A stretch of DNA of 20,880 nucleotides from Methanomicrobiales archaeon (GCA_012798365.1 JAAZNH010000226.1:1-20880), one strand, 5' to 3'; positions 7,152-15,126 are shown, counted from the stretch's first letter. Notes: generated by a model not told the origin, from the letters alone. A program made the numbers and translations.

Positions 7152-8411
7152 ATGGAAGAGCAGGAAGTTATCATCATTGGAGCCGGGCCGGCGGGGCTCT
7201 TTTGCGCAATCCATGCCGCGGGGGCGGGTCATCGTGTCCTGATCCTAGAGAAGAATGAACGGCCGGGTGCCAAGCTGCTCCTTGCAGGCACAGGACAGTG
7301 CAACCTGACCCATGATGGCGAGATCAGGGACTTTGTGACCCATTATGGCGATCACGGGAAGTTTGTCAAACCCGCCCTGCTTTCCTATACCAACCGGCAG
7401 CTTGCCCGGTTTTTCGAGGAGCGGGGCCTGCCCCTCAAGGCAGAAACAAACGGCAAGATCTTTCCGGTAAGCCGGCGCTCGGAAGACGTCCTCTCCTGTC
7501 TGCTTGCGGAATGTGCAAAAAGTGGTGTGACAATCCGGTGCTCCGAGCCGGTAACCAGTGTTTCACGAAAGGATGACCGGTTTATCGTTACTACGGCAAA
7601 AACGACATACTCAATCCGAACCGTAGTCATCACAACAGGAGGTGCTTCTTACCCGCGGTGCGGGACCACCGGCGACGGATACCGGTTTGCAGAGGGCCTC
7701 GGGCAGCCGGTGACGGAAACCGCGCCTGCCCTCACCCCGCTCGTCATCCGGCCGTTCCCCTTTGCCTCGCTGCCCGGGCTCTCGTTTGAGGATATGCGGT
7801 TCTCGGTCTGGCGCGATGGGAAAAAAGTGCTGGATCATACGGGGGATGTCCTGTTCACGCACCTTGGTCTCTCCGGCCCGGGGATTCTTGATGCTTCACG
7901 CTGGATCCGGCCCGGCGACACGGTCCGGCTCTCCTTTGCCGGCCCGATGCGACGTGACGAGTTTGCAGCAGATCTTGCAAAGCGGGCCCCGGAAAATCCC
8001 GGGTGGCATGTTGCAACGATCCTGGCCAAATACCCGATACCCGAGCGCCTGAACCGGAAGCTGCTGCAGCTCTGCGGAATCCCGGACGGCCACACCTGCG
8101 CCCATTTCTCTGCCGAGATGCGTTCACGCCTGGTGGAACACTGCACGGAATTTCCGCTGGTAGTGTCAGCGCTGGGGGATTACTCGATAGCAATGGCAAC
8201 CCGGGGCGGAGTTGCGCTTGATGGCGTTAACCAGAAGACCATGGAATCAAAGATCATCCCCGGGCTCTTCTTTGCCGGGGAAGTCCTGGATATCGATGGC
8301 GATACCGGGGGATACAACCTTCAGGCTGCATTCTCAACAGGATATCTGGCGGCACAGGGGATCATCAGGAAAGAAAACAAGGGGGGCGGGGAAAAGAATA
8401 ATTCCGGTTAA
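7152..8411 (+). CDS. HI0933/YhiN-family FAD-dependent oxidoreductase
   Basis: The 419-residue flavoprotein has an N-terminal Rossmann motif IIIGAGPAGLFCAIHAA (GxGxxG at 10-15), with the acidic residue ending strand 2 at Glu33. The family hallmark KLLLAGTGQCNLTH is at 41-54, TTGGASYPRCGTTGDGY at about 160-176, and a second FAD-contacting segment FAGEVLDIDGDTGGYN at about 374-389 followed by LQAAFSTGYLAA. This is full length for the family. Members are NAD(P)/FAD-dependent proteins of unknown physiological substrate, sometimes called BaiN-like. The start has GTGA a few bases upstream. It diverges from the PAS kinase, and its last 4 bases overlap the end of the convergent PsiE-like gene. Confidence 0.9.
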   Translation: MEEQEVIIIGAGPAGLFCAIHAAGAGHRVLILEKNERPGAKLLLAGTGQCNLTHDGEIRDFVTHYGDHGKFVKPALLSYTNRQLARFFEERGLPLKAETNGKIFPVSRRSEDVLSCLLAECAKSGVTIRCSEPVTSVSRKDDRFIVTTAKTTYSIRTVVITTGGASYPRCGTTGDGYRFAEGLGQPVTETAPALTPLVIRPFPFASLPGLSFEDMRFSVWRDGKKVLDHTGDVLFTHLGLSGPGILDASRWIRPGDTVRLSFAGPMRRDEFAADLAKRAPENPGWHVATILAKYPIPERLNRKLLQLCGIPDGHTCAHFSAEMRSRLVEHCTEFPLVVSALGDYSIAMATRGGVALDGVNQKTMESKIIPGLFFAGEVLDIDGDTGGYNLQAAFSTGYLAAQGIIRKENKGGGEKNNSG

Positions 8412-8854
8412 TTCCCGTTTTTTCCGGGGCCTATGACGAGCCCGGCCTTTTTTATCAGGTAATACCCGGCCGAGAGGCCGACCACGATGATGCCGATACC
8501 GATGAGCTCGATACCATAGTCAAAGCCGCTCATAGTGCCCGGATCGAGCAGGATAACCTTCCGTGCCACTGCAATGATGGCGAGGAGGACAACAATCTCG
8601 ACATGGATGGTGTTCTCGCGGAAGTATGCCTTGATCGTATCAAGAAGCTCAACGCCGATGAGGACCAGCAGGAATGCACCAAGGACAGCAATCAGCTCAT
8701 GGGCCTCCAGCAGGTACGGGGTAATGGTGAATAACCCCTGGTAGAGAAGATACGCCAGGTCAACGATCGCGGCAAGCAGCACGAAAATTAGCATAAACAT
8801 GAGTGCTGCATAGATCACTTTCTCGATTTTTTCAATAATCAGGGTAATATCCAT
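8408..8854 (-). CDS. PsiE-like membrane protein (phosphate-starvation-inducible E family)
   Basis: The 148-residue membrane protein has four hydrophobic segments (about 12-36, 48-70, 82-102, 112-134). The segment FRENTIHVEIVVLLAIIAVARKVILLD is typical of the PsiE family. The physiological role of PsiE is unknown; the name comes from phosphate-controlled expression in E. coli and does not show that phosphate matters here. It starts 19 bases after the cobA stop with a GAGGT ribosome site six bases from the ATG, so it is probably the last gene of the hemB-hemL-hemC-cobA unit. That is an odd partner for tetrapyrrole enzymes and occupies the place where hemD might be expected. Confidence 0.8.
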   Translation of the reverse strand: MDITLIIEKIEKVIYAALMFMLIFVLLAAIVDLAYLLYQGLFTITPYLLEAHELIAVLGAFLLVLIGVELLDTIKAYFRENTIHVEIVVLLAIIAVARKVILLDPGTMSGFDYGIELIGIGIIVVGLSAGYYLIKKAGLVIGPGKNGN

Positions 8855-8873
8855 ACCTATACCTCAACTATCC

Positions 8874-9638
8874 TCATCCCTCGAAGGGAATGAGATCTGC
8901 AAGGCCCGGGTCATCCAGGTACATGTTCACGACATCACCTATAACGATGACTGCCGGGGGTTTTACACCGGCGTTTTTCGCAATTCCGGCGATATCCGCC
9001 AGGGTGCCGGTAGTTATACGCCGGTTCTTCCGCAGGCCGCGCTCGATGATCGCAACCGGAGTGGTTGCTGCTTTTCCGTTCTGGGTAAGTGCATCGGCAA
9101 TCTTTGCAAGGTTCGCTACTCCCATAAGGATAACGATGGTGCCCCGGAGCTGCGAGAGCAGTTTCCAGTCAAGCGCCGGCTCGGGCTTGGTCGGGTCTTC
9201 GTTGCCGGTCAGGATCGTAACCTGGGATGCATATTTCCGGTGCGTGAGCGGGATCCCCATGGACGCCGGTACCGCAAGGGCGCTTGAGATGCCTGGCACC
9301 ATCTCGACCGGGATACCGGCAGCGCGGACGGTTTCCAGCTCCTCGCCGCCACGGCCGAACATGAACGGATCGCCGCCCTTGAGCCGGACAACCATCTTTC
9401 CCTGTTTTGCCCGGTCAACCATCAGGGCCTCGATCTCGTCCTGTTCAAGCGTGTGGTTCCCGCCATACTTGCCGCAGTCGATCTTCTCTGACCGCGCCGG
9501 CAGGGTTGCAAGGATCTCCTCGCCGGGAAGCTGGTCGAAGAGCACCACATCTGCCTTGTCAATGATCGCCCGGCCGCGCTGTGTCAGGAGCCCTTCACTT
9601 CCGGGACCGGACCCTACCAAGTATACTTTACCCTCCAT
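8874..9638 (-). CDS. cobA: Uroporphyrinogen-III C-methyltransferase (SUMT)
   Basis: The 254-residue enzyme uses two SAM molecules to methylate uroporphyrinogen III at C2 and C7, giving precorrin-2. Family signatures are VYLVGSGPGSEGLLTQRG (5-22), the SAM-site VVRLKGGDPFMFGRGGEE (about 83-100), VPGISSALAVPASMGIPLTHR (about 114-134), and IVILMGVANL near 167. This is the stand-alone CobA type, not fused to a CysG-like N-terminus; the dehydrogenase step is encoded separately at 16585-17208. Its ATG overlaps the end of hemC by 11 bases, so translation is likely coupled. The product feeds siroheme, F430 and corrinoid synthesis. Confidence 0.96.
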   Translation of the reverse strand: MEGKVYLVGSGPGSEGLLTQRGRAIIDKADVVLFDQLPGEEILATLPARSEKIDCGKYGGNHTLEQDEIEALMVDRAKQGKMVVRLKGGDPFMFGRGGEELETVRAAGIPVEMVPGISSALAVPASMGIPLTHRKYASQVTILTGNEDPTKPEPALDWKLLSQLRGTIVILMGVANLAKIADALTQNGKAATTPVAIIERGLRKNRRITTGTLADIAGIAKNAGVKPPAVIVIGDVVNMYLDDPGLADLIPFEG

Positions 9639-10518
9639 GTGTTATCCCCAGCCTGCTGTATGCCTCATCAATCAGATCCCGTGCACGTTCCCGCAGGACC
9701 CTGCCCTGCTGCCGTGCCTCTTCAAAGGAGGTAATGTCCGCCTCAATCCGCTCGGTCCGTTTCCCGTCGAGCGAGAGGACTTCTGCGATAAGGTGGCCGT
9801 TATTGCAGTAAATACCAAGCGGCGTGAAACAGCCGCCACCCAGCTCTTCCATCACCGCCCGCTCGCTCATCGTATCCGTGCGTGTCCGGGCATGGTCGAG
9901 GGCCGAGAAGACTTCGCGGAGCGATGGATCGGCCCGGGCAACGACGGCAACGGTGCCCTGGTTCGGGGACGGGACAAAACGGGCCGGGTTCAGTCGTTCC
10001 CCATTTATTGAAAGCCCCAGGCGCTGGAGACCGGCCTCGGCAAGGAGGATGGCATCGTATTCCCGGTCATGGAGTTTGCGCAGCCGGGTATCAACATTGC
10101 CCCGGAGATCGCGGATGGTGAGATCCGGATCGTGGCGGAGGAACTGGGCACGCCTCCGGGTGCTGGACGTCCCAAGAACCCTGACCGCGTCAACCGAATC
10201 ATTGAAGGCCAGGAAATCCGCCGGGGAATCGCGTTCAAGGATCGCTGCGGTGACAAGACCCGAAGGCCGGATGGCAGGGATATCTTTCATGCTGTGGACT
10301 GCACAGTCTATCTTCCCGGCGAGGATCGCATCATCCAGGGCCCGGACAAAAACTCCCTGGCCGCCAATCTCGTGGAGGGGTACCTGCGTTGTCGTGTCCC
10401 CCTGCGTGGCAATGATCTCGACCTTTGCGGTGATTCCCATCGCTGCAAGGCGTTTCACTACATTTTCCGTCTGCGCCAGGGCAAGTTTGCTTCCCCGGGT
10501 CCCGATCGTTACCGACAT
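9628..10518 (-). CDS. hemC: Porphobilinogen deaminase (hydroxymethylbilane synthase)
   Basis: The 296-residue enzyme polymerises four porphobilinogens into hydroxymethylbilane. It starts at the family N-terminus (IGTRGSKLALAQ, residues 5-16) and has HSMKDIP (75-81) with the catalytic Asp79, the arginine-rich LGTSSTRRRAQ (125-135), DLRGNVDTRLRKL (137-149), and the dipyrromethane cofactor cysteine in ELGGGCFTPLG (Cys230). All key residues are present. The start overlaps hemL by 10 bases and the end overlaps cobA by 11 bases. The next enzyme, uroporphyrinogen-III synthase, is not encoded beside it. Confidence 0.97.
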   Translation of the reverse strand: MSVTIGTRGSKLALAQTENVVKRLAAMGITAKVEIIATQGDTTTQVPLHEIGGQGVFVRALDDAILAGKIDCAVHSMKDIPAIRPSGLVTAAILERDSPADFLAFNDSVDAVRVLGTSSTRRRAQFLRHDPDLTIRDLRGNVDTRLRKLHDREYDAILLAEAGLQRLGLSINGERLNPARFVPSPNQGTVAVVARADPSLREVFSALDHARTRTDTMSERAVMEELGGGCFTPLGIYCNNGHLIAEVLSLDGKRTERIEADITSFEEARQQGRVLRERARDLIDEAYSRLGITHGG

Positions 10519-11759
10519 TGCATGTACGCCTGTACGATGGTGGCGAGATCGTCATCCGTGTGCGCTGCGGAGAGGAAGTTGGTCTCAAACTGGGACGGGG
10601 GCAAAAAGACCTTGGAAGAAAGCATCTTCTCCCAGAACCTGCCAAAGGCTGCGGTATCGCATTCCTTGACCTCGCGGTAATTCTTCGGGATGAGTGGCCG
10701 GAAGAAGTACTTGAACATCGAACCGATCCGGACAAACGAACCTCCGGCCTTGTTTCCGATTGATTCCTCCATTGCCCGGGTCTTCTCATCGAGATCCCGG
10801 TAGATCTCGTTGTGGTCGTGCAGGTACTGGATCATGGCAATGCCGGCAGTCAGGGAGAGCGGGTTTCCGGAGAAGGTCCCGGCCTGGTATACCGGCCCCT
10901 GGGGTGCAACCCATTCCATGATCTCGCGCCTTCCACCGAAAGCACCAATGGGCAGGCCGCCCCCGATGATCTTGCCAAGCGTCGTGAGATCGGGCTGGAC
11001 ACCGAATTTCTTCTGCGCACCGCCAATGCCAAGCCGGTAACCGGTGATTACTTCATCAAAGATAAGCAGGACATCGTGCGCTTTAGTGATCTCCCGGATT
11101 TCCCGGAGATAATTATCTTCCGGCAGGATCGGGCCGATGTTTCCGAGTACCGGTTCGATGATCAATGCGGCAACATCGTGGTTCGAGGAGAGGAGGGTTT
11201 CCAGCGCTTCAGGATCATTGTAGGGGACCTGCCGCGTGTGGGCAACCAGGTCGGCAAGGACACCGGCCGAGTCCGGAACGCCCATCGTGGTTGCGCCGGA
11301 TCCGGCTTTCACCAGGACGGCATCATGGGCCCCGTGGAAACCTCCTTCGATCTTGATGATATCCTTGCGGCCGGTGTACCCGCGGGCCACCCGGATCGCT
11401 GCCATCGTGGCTTCCGAGCCGCTTGACACGAACCGTATCATATCCATGCCGGGATGGTCACTGGTGATCAGTTTTGCAAATGCCGGCTCCAGCGGGGTGG
11501 GGGTGCCATAGAGCCAGCCAAGGTCCAGCTGGGCCGTGATTGCCCGGCGGACCGGCTGGGGGGCGTGGCCAAGGATCAGCGGCCCGTAAGCAAGACAGCA
11601 GTCAATAAGGACGGCGCCGTCTACGGTAGTCAGGTGGGCCCCGCTTGCATAGGCCGTGTAAAACGGGTACGGCTTGATTGCCCGGACCGGGCTGCTTACG
11701 CCCCCGGGCATTAAGGTTCCTGCTTCAGCAAACAGGTCTTTGCTCGTGTTATATTTCAT
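10509..11759 (-). CDS. hemL: Glutamate-1-semialdehyde 2,1-aminomutase
   Basis: The 416-residue PLP-dependent aminomutase converts glutamate-1-semialdehyde to 5-aminolevulinate, the second step of the C5 route. It shows the family start LMPGGVSSPVRA (16-27), SSGSEATMAAIRVARG (112-127), FDEVITGYR (234-242, Asp235 to the pyridine nitrogen), and the PLP lysine in TLGKIIGGGLPIGAFGG (Lys263). It is slightly shorter than the usual 420-430 residues but complete. GAGGTGGA lies just upstream of the ATG, inside the end of hemB, and the two genes overlap by 11 bases. The partner hemA is in a separate unit at 15311-16588. Confidence 0.97.
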   Translation of the reverse strand: MKYNTSKDLFAEAGTLMPGGVSSPVRAIKPYPFYTAYASGAHLTTVDGAVLIDCCLAYGPLILGHAPQPVRRAITAQLDLGWLYGTPTPLEPAFAKLITSDHPGMDMIRFVSSGSEATMAAIRVARGYTGRKDIIKIEGGFHGAHDAVLVKAGSGATTMGVPDSAGVLADLVAHTRQVPYNDPEALETLLSSNHDVAALIIEPVLGNIGPILPEDNYLREIREITKAHDVLLIFDEVITGYRLGIGGAQKKFGVQPDLTTLGKIIGGGLPIGAFGGRREIMEWVAPQGPVYQAGTFSGNPLSLTAGIAMIQYLHDHNEIYRDLDEKTRAMEESIGNKAGGSFVRIGSMFKYFFRPLIPKNYREVKECDTAAFGRFWEKMLSSKVFLPPSQFETNFLSAAHTDDDLATIVQAYMQCR

Positions 11760-12735
11760 CTATCCACCTCGCGACATCTGCCGCAAAATACGTAATGATA
11801 AGATCTGCACCGGCTCGTTTGATGCAGTTTAAACTCTCAAGCACGGTCTCCTTCTCTTTCAGCCAGCCGTTTGCAACTGCCGCTTTGATCATGGAATATT
11901 CCCCGCTGACCTGGTAGGCGGCAACCGGAAGTCCCAGGGTTGCAACCTCGGAGAGGACATCAAGATAAAAGCCGGCAGGCTTTACCATGAGGATATCTGC
12001 ACCCTCATCCATATCGAGCTGGGATTCAAGGAATGCCTCACGGCTGTTGGCCGGGTGGATCTGGTACGTTGAGCGGTCGCCAAAAGAGTAACCGGAGTCA
12101 GCAGCTTCCCGGAAGGGCCCGTACAGGGACGAGGCGAACTTGGTTGAGTAGGACATGATGAGTACCTCCTCGTGGCCGGCCTCGTCAAGAGCAGTCCGGA
12201 TCGAGCCGACAACGCCATCCAGCATACAGGACGGGGCAACGATGTCGGCACCGCTTTCTGCGTGACTGACCGCGATCCGGTTCATGAGTTCAAGGGAAGG
12301 ATCATTCAAAAGGTCGGTGCCATGCCGGGATTTCCCGATGATGCCGCAATGACCGTGATCGGTATATTCGCAGGCACAGACATCGGTTATGACAACCATA
12401 TCGGGAACCGTTGTCTTGATCTTCCGGATCGCATGCTGCACAATGCCATCAGGATCGTAGGCAGAAGTACCAACAGCATCCTTCTCTTTGGGGATACCAA
12501 AGAGCAGGACCGACCGGATACCGAGGCTCCAGAGATCCGCGGCCACCGCGGCAATACCGCTGACGGGGTACCGGAACTGGCCGGGCATGGACTCAATGGG
12601 TTTTGGTGCAGTGATCAGTTCATCAACAAAGAGCGGGGCAATGAGATCGTTTTTCGATACCGTGACTTCACGCAGGAGCGGCTGGATATGCCGTGACCGT
12701 GACCTCCTCATGCGCCGTTTGGGAAAAATGCTCAT
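11749..12735 (-). CDS. hemB: Delta-aminolevulinic acid dehydratase (porphobilinogen synthase)
   Basis: The enzyme condenses two 5-aminolevulinates to porphobilinogen. I place the start at the ATG at 12735, giving 328 residues beginning MSIFPKRRMRRSRSR; a frame-compatible ATG at 12780 would add 15 residues with no family counterpart and would lie at the predicted transcription start. GGGTGTGG precedes the chosen ATG. Catalytic lysines are in SYSTKFASSLYGPF (Lys199) and MVKPAGFYLDV (Lys252). Cys120, Cys122 and Cys130 in DVCACEYTDHGHCG are the active-site zinc ligands, marking this as the zinc-dependent form. It is the first gene of the overlapping hemB-hemL-hemC-cobA run, with a 74-base gap to the flavoprotein gene upstream. 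Confidence 0.96.
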   Translation of the reverse strand: MSIFPKRRMRRSRSRHIQPLLREVTVSKNDLIAPLFVDELITAPKPIESMPGQFRYPVSGIAAVAADLWSLGIRSVLLFGIPKEKDAVGTSAYDPDGIVQHAIRKIKTTVPDMVVITDVCACEYTDHGHCGIIGKSRHGTDLLNDPSLELMNRIAVSHAESGADIVAPSCMLDGVVGSIRTALDEAGHEEVLIMSYSTKFASSLYGPFREAADSGYSFGDRSTYQIHPANSREAFLESQLDMDEGADILMVKPAGFYLDVLSEVATLGLPVAAYQVSGEYSMIKAAVANGWLKEKETVLESLNCIKRAGADLIITYFAADVARWIDEI

Positions 12736-12782
12736 TGTACCACACCCCGTTGTCTTCAGGTACAGTTTTTTACAACCCATCG

Positions 12783-12800
12783 TATTTATGACTATATTAC
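12783..12800 (-). promoter_or_regulatory. Possible promoter for the hemB-hemL-hemC-cobA unit
   Basis: On the minus strand TAATATAGTCATAAATAC contains two TATA-like stretches that would start transcription about 25-35 bases before the hemB ATG at 12735. The flavoprotein gene upstream is on the same strand, so read-through is also possible. Confidence 0.35.
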
Positions 12801-12809
12801 CGGGTATCC

Positions 12810-13541
12810 TTACCGGTCTCCGGCCTCTTCCGGAACACGGCGCCGGAGGGCGCAGGCAAGCCGGAGGGAACTTGAAACCAGGTTTTCGAGATCCTCCTGG
12901 GTGTATTTATTAGCCTCAATCTGGGCCCAGTCCTTGGTTGTGTCCTCGTCATTCTCGCCAACCCAGGATGCAATGGCGATCTCCGGCGTGTGAAACCCGA
13001 GCCATGCAAAAAAGTTCAGGAGATTTCCCGAGACATGCTGGACTCCGTCAACATGACCAATCACGATGAGACCGGCAACTTTGCTGGTGATCATGCGGTT
13101 CCCGAACCAGGACTGCTGGTTCTCAATTGCGTTCATGCGCTCGACAAACTTCTGGACCAGGGAGGTATGATTATTCCAGCGGATGGGGGTTGCGAGGATC
13201 AGGATATCACAGGCAAGCACGGCATCATAAACCTCCTGCATCTGGTCATCCTCGTATTTCATCGAACTCTGGCAGGGATAGGTGCAGTAGGACGGATCCT
13301 CAGAGTAATTTCCCTCACATTCATGGATGGTGAGATCTTTCAGCCGGATCAGGGTGGCCGGGCACCCGAACCCGCGGAATTTTTCAAGAGCACGGGAGAG
13401 AAGCCGCTCGGATTTGCTCATCCCCGGTTCCTGGCGGCTGGAACCGGATATGCCCAGGACACGGATTGTCCGGCATACGGCCTCATCCGGAATAGATATC
13501 GTGCTGACGCCAAACTTCCTGCCGACTAGTGGTGCTGGCAT
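12810..13541 (-). CDS. Flavodoxin-fold NAD(P)H-dependent FMN reductase / flavoprotein
   Basis: In this 243-residue protein the flavodoxin fold starts at residue 26 with RVLGISGSSRQ; the SGSSR loop (32-36) is the FMN phosphate site of the NADPH-dependent FMN reductase family. Further landmarks are VYDAVLACDILILATPIRWNNHTSLVQKFVERM (about 104-136), matching the family pattern before helix 4, and the strand VAGLIVIGHVDG. Cys75, Cys86 and Cys90 (spacing C-x10-C-x3-C) recall the iron-sulfur flavoprotein group of methanogens but do not match its usual compact cysteine motif, so cluster binding is uncertain. The 25 residues before the fold have no alternative start codon. The gene precedes hemB on the same strand; redox role and partner unknown. 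Confidence 0.82.
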   Translation of the reverse strand: MPAPLVGRKFGVSTISIPDEAVCRTIRVLGISGSSRQEPGMSKSERLLSRALEKFRGFGCPATLIRLKDLTIHECEGNYSEDPSYCTYPCQSSMKYEDDQMQEVYDAVLACDILILATPIRWNNHTSLVQKFVERMNAIENQQSWFGNRMITSKVAGLIVIGHVDGVQHVSGNLLNFFAWLGFHTPEIAIASWVGENDEDTTKDWAQIEANKYTQEDLENLVSSSLRLACALRRRVPEEAGDR

Positions 13542-13562
13542 AGGGTAGTATCAGGCAATGCC

Positions 13563-13579
13563 GGATAATGTACTTATCC
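13563..13579. promoter_or_regulatory. Perfect inverted repeat upstream of the flavoprotein gene
   Basis: GGATAA-TGTAC-TTATCC is a perfect 6-base inverted repeat with a 5-base spacer, centred 30 bases before the flavoprotein ATG at 13541. That is where a TATA box for a near-leaderless transcript would sit, so a bound regulator could block initiation. Operator function is inference. Confidence 0.45.
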
Positions 13580-13752
13580 CCGCACGCCACCACCGCCCGT
13601 TCGGAGTAATGCGGGGAAACAGGAAACTCAAGCGGGAGCACAGCACAGGGCGGCAGCCTCATTCCGCGGGGGGCACGGGGGTCATCTCTCGCGCACGTGA
13701 TGGATGCGCAAGTGCTGATCACCAGGTGCAGAAGAAATCCTTATTGTTCTTT

Positions 13753-13794
13753 TCTGCACGATATGGTACTATGTCTGCACGATATGGTACTATG
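13753..13794 (+). repeat. Perfect 21-base tandem duplication at the lipoprotein start
   Basis: The 21-base unit TCTGCACGATATGGTACTATG occurs twice in direct succession (13753-13773 and 13774-13794). Each copy ends in an ATG in the same frame, so the lipoprotein gene has two candidate starts seven codons apart (13771 and 13792). Confidence 0.95.
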
Positions 13795-14433
13795 AACTGG
13801 TCCTTTACACTCCTTTCAGGATTCCTCCTTGCAGCAGTTGTCCTTAATGCCGGGTGCACCCAGGCAGACAATACGGCAGTCGTCCCGGTAACCCCCGTAC
13901 CTCCCGCTGTTCTTGCTGCAGGCGGCCTTACCCCCAATGAAGTTCCCGCAGGTTTTACGAAAACCACCGATCGGGAAAAGCGGACAGATGAAGTCGGGGA
14001 TCTGGCAAGGGATCTCGGGTGGGAAAGCGGACATATCGTTGAATATTCCGGCATAACCGGCAACAGCACCAAGCCGACGGTCATCACCCAGACAATGACG
14101 GTCTACCGGTCAAAGGAGATGGGAAAGATTGCCCGGATCATTGAAACGAATGATCAGAACCAGCATGGCCTGGGAATTCAATCCCTTTCCCCGCCAAACC
14201 TTGGGGAGAACAGCAGGGCGTTCTCCGGAAAGGCAGGTATGCTCATCGATCCCCGCCAGGATGCACAAAGCCCGCTTGCCACCGGGTCCGCAACTGCAGC
14301 ATACCGGGAGGACATGGTCGAGATTATTTTCACCAAAGGTCCCGTGCTGGAAGTCATAACCATGACCGGGCCGGGATCGGATTATCCGGCGCTTCTTGAG
14401 ATGGCCGTAAAGGCATATGACAAAATCTCCTGA
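13792..14433 (+). CDS. Hypothetical lipoprotein
   Basis: From the ATG at 13792 the product has 213 residues. It starts with a signal peptide MNWSFTLLSGFLLAAVVLNA ending in a lipobox LNAGC with Cys22, followed by a Thr/Pro/Val-rich linker, so it should be anchored on the outer face of the membrane. The remaining domain (about 45-213) is soluble, mixed alpha/beta in appearance, with no motif I recognise. An in-frame ATG at 13771, created by the 21-base duplication, would add MSARYGT; it is better placed for a leaderless mRNA from an A/T-rich element near 13739-13746, while neither ATG has a good ribosome site. The frame extends upstream to 13558 without support. A hairpin plus T6 follows the gene. 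Confidence 0.75.
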   Translation: MNWSFTLLSGFLLAAVVLNAGCTQADNTAVVPVTPVPPAVLAAGGLTPNEVPAGFTKTTDREKRTDEVGDLARDLGWESGHIVEYSGITGNSTKPTVITQTMTVYRSKEMGKIARIIETNDQNQHGLGIQSLSPPNLGENSRAFSGKAGMLIDPRQDAQSPLATGSATAAYREDMVEIIFTKGPVLEVITMTGPGSDYPALLEMAVKAYDKIS

Positions 14434-14437
14434 TACC

Positions 14438-14469
14438 CCCTCCGGTGAGAGGGCATCCCACCCTTTTTT
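14438..14469 (+). terminator. Hairpin and oligo-T after the lipoprotein gene
   Basis: CCCTC (14438-14442) and GAGGG (14449-14453) form a short stem with a 6-base loop, followed by T6 at 14464-14469. Confidence 0.55.
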
Positions 14470-14526
14470 AACATGAAACGCGAATGAGAAGTGGTAAAAA
14501 TGCCAGAATTATGCCGGGTGTGAGGA

Positions 14527-15126
14527 ATGGAATTTAAGGACATTGTGATGCAGCGGTATGCCACCAAGCAGTTTGATGGCAGGATGGTTGATGAGGACAA
14601 ACTGTTCACCCTCCTGGATATTATCCGGTATTCCCCGTCTGCATTTAACCTGCAGCCCTGGAAGATCAAGGTGGTGTCGGCAAGCCGGATCAAAACGAGC
14701 CTTCGCCCGCATGCAAACGATCAGCCCCAGATCACGACATGTTCCCACCTGCTGGTCTTCTGTGCCAACACGGAACTTGAACCCCTGGTGGACAAGGTTC
14801 TTACCGGCATGGAGAGCAGCGGTGTGCCAAAAGAGATGGTGGCCCAGTACTCGGCCATGATCAAGGGGTATATTGCATCGATGACGCCCGACCAGCGGAT
14901 GGGATTTGCAAGGGAACAGATCTATATCGCGCTGGGTAATGCCATCAACGGGGCCAAGTCGCTGGGCTTTGACTCCTGCCCGATGGGCGGATTTGATCCG
15001 GTGGCTTTTGCTGAAGTGCTCTTCCTGCCCGAAGAGTATGTGCCGGTGGTCCTGTGCGCCATCGGTTATGCGGCAGATCAGCCTCCTGCAAAGTGGCGGC
15101 TCCCGCGTGAAGAGATCTTCTTCTGA
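14527..15126 (+). CDS. Nitroreductase-family flavoprotein
   Basis: The 199-residue protein matches the NfsB/FRase-like nitroreductase fold. The N-terminal VMQRYATKQFDGR provides the FMN-phosphate arginine (Arg10), RYSPSAFNLQPWKIKVV (34-50) is the conserved FMN/substrate loop with the S-x2-N-x-Q-P-W signature, and GYAADQPPAKWRLPREE near 178-194 is the usual C-terminal segment with basic residues near FMN. Such enzymes are FMN-dependent NAD(P)H oxidoreductases acting on nitro compounds or quinones; the in vivo substrate here is unknown. GGTG lies six bases before the ATG at 14527. The gene stands alone on the plus strand between the two tetrapyrrole units. Confidence 0.92.
   Translation: MEFKDIVMQRYATKQFDGRMVDEDKLFTLLDIIRYSPSAFNLQPWKIKVVSASRIKTSLRPHANDQPQITTCSHLLVFCANTELEPLVDKVLTGMESSGVPKEMVAQYSAMIKGYIASMTPDQRMGFAREQIYIALGNAINGAKSLGFDSCPMGGFDPVAFAEVLFLPEEYVPVVLCAIGYAADQPPAKWRLPREEIFF

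Noticed and set aside
8890..10011. 373-codon plus-strand frame
   Set aside because: Antisense to cobA and hemC, which have complete families of motifs; long shadows are expected in G/C-rich coding DNA.
9824..10669. 281-codon plus-strand frame
   Set aside because: Antisense to hemC and hemL, rich in Arg and Ser as typical of shadow frames.
12736..12780. Fifteen-residue N-terminal extension of HemB
   Set aside because: It has no family counterpart, and the ATG at 12780 lies at or before the predicted transcription start; the ATG at 12735 has a ribosome site.
13558..13770. Upstream extension of the lipoprotein frame
   Set aside because: It would bury the signal peptide and lipobox 78 codons inside the protein and overlaps the flavoprotein promoter region.
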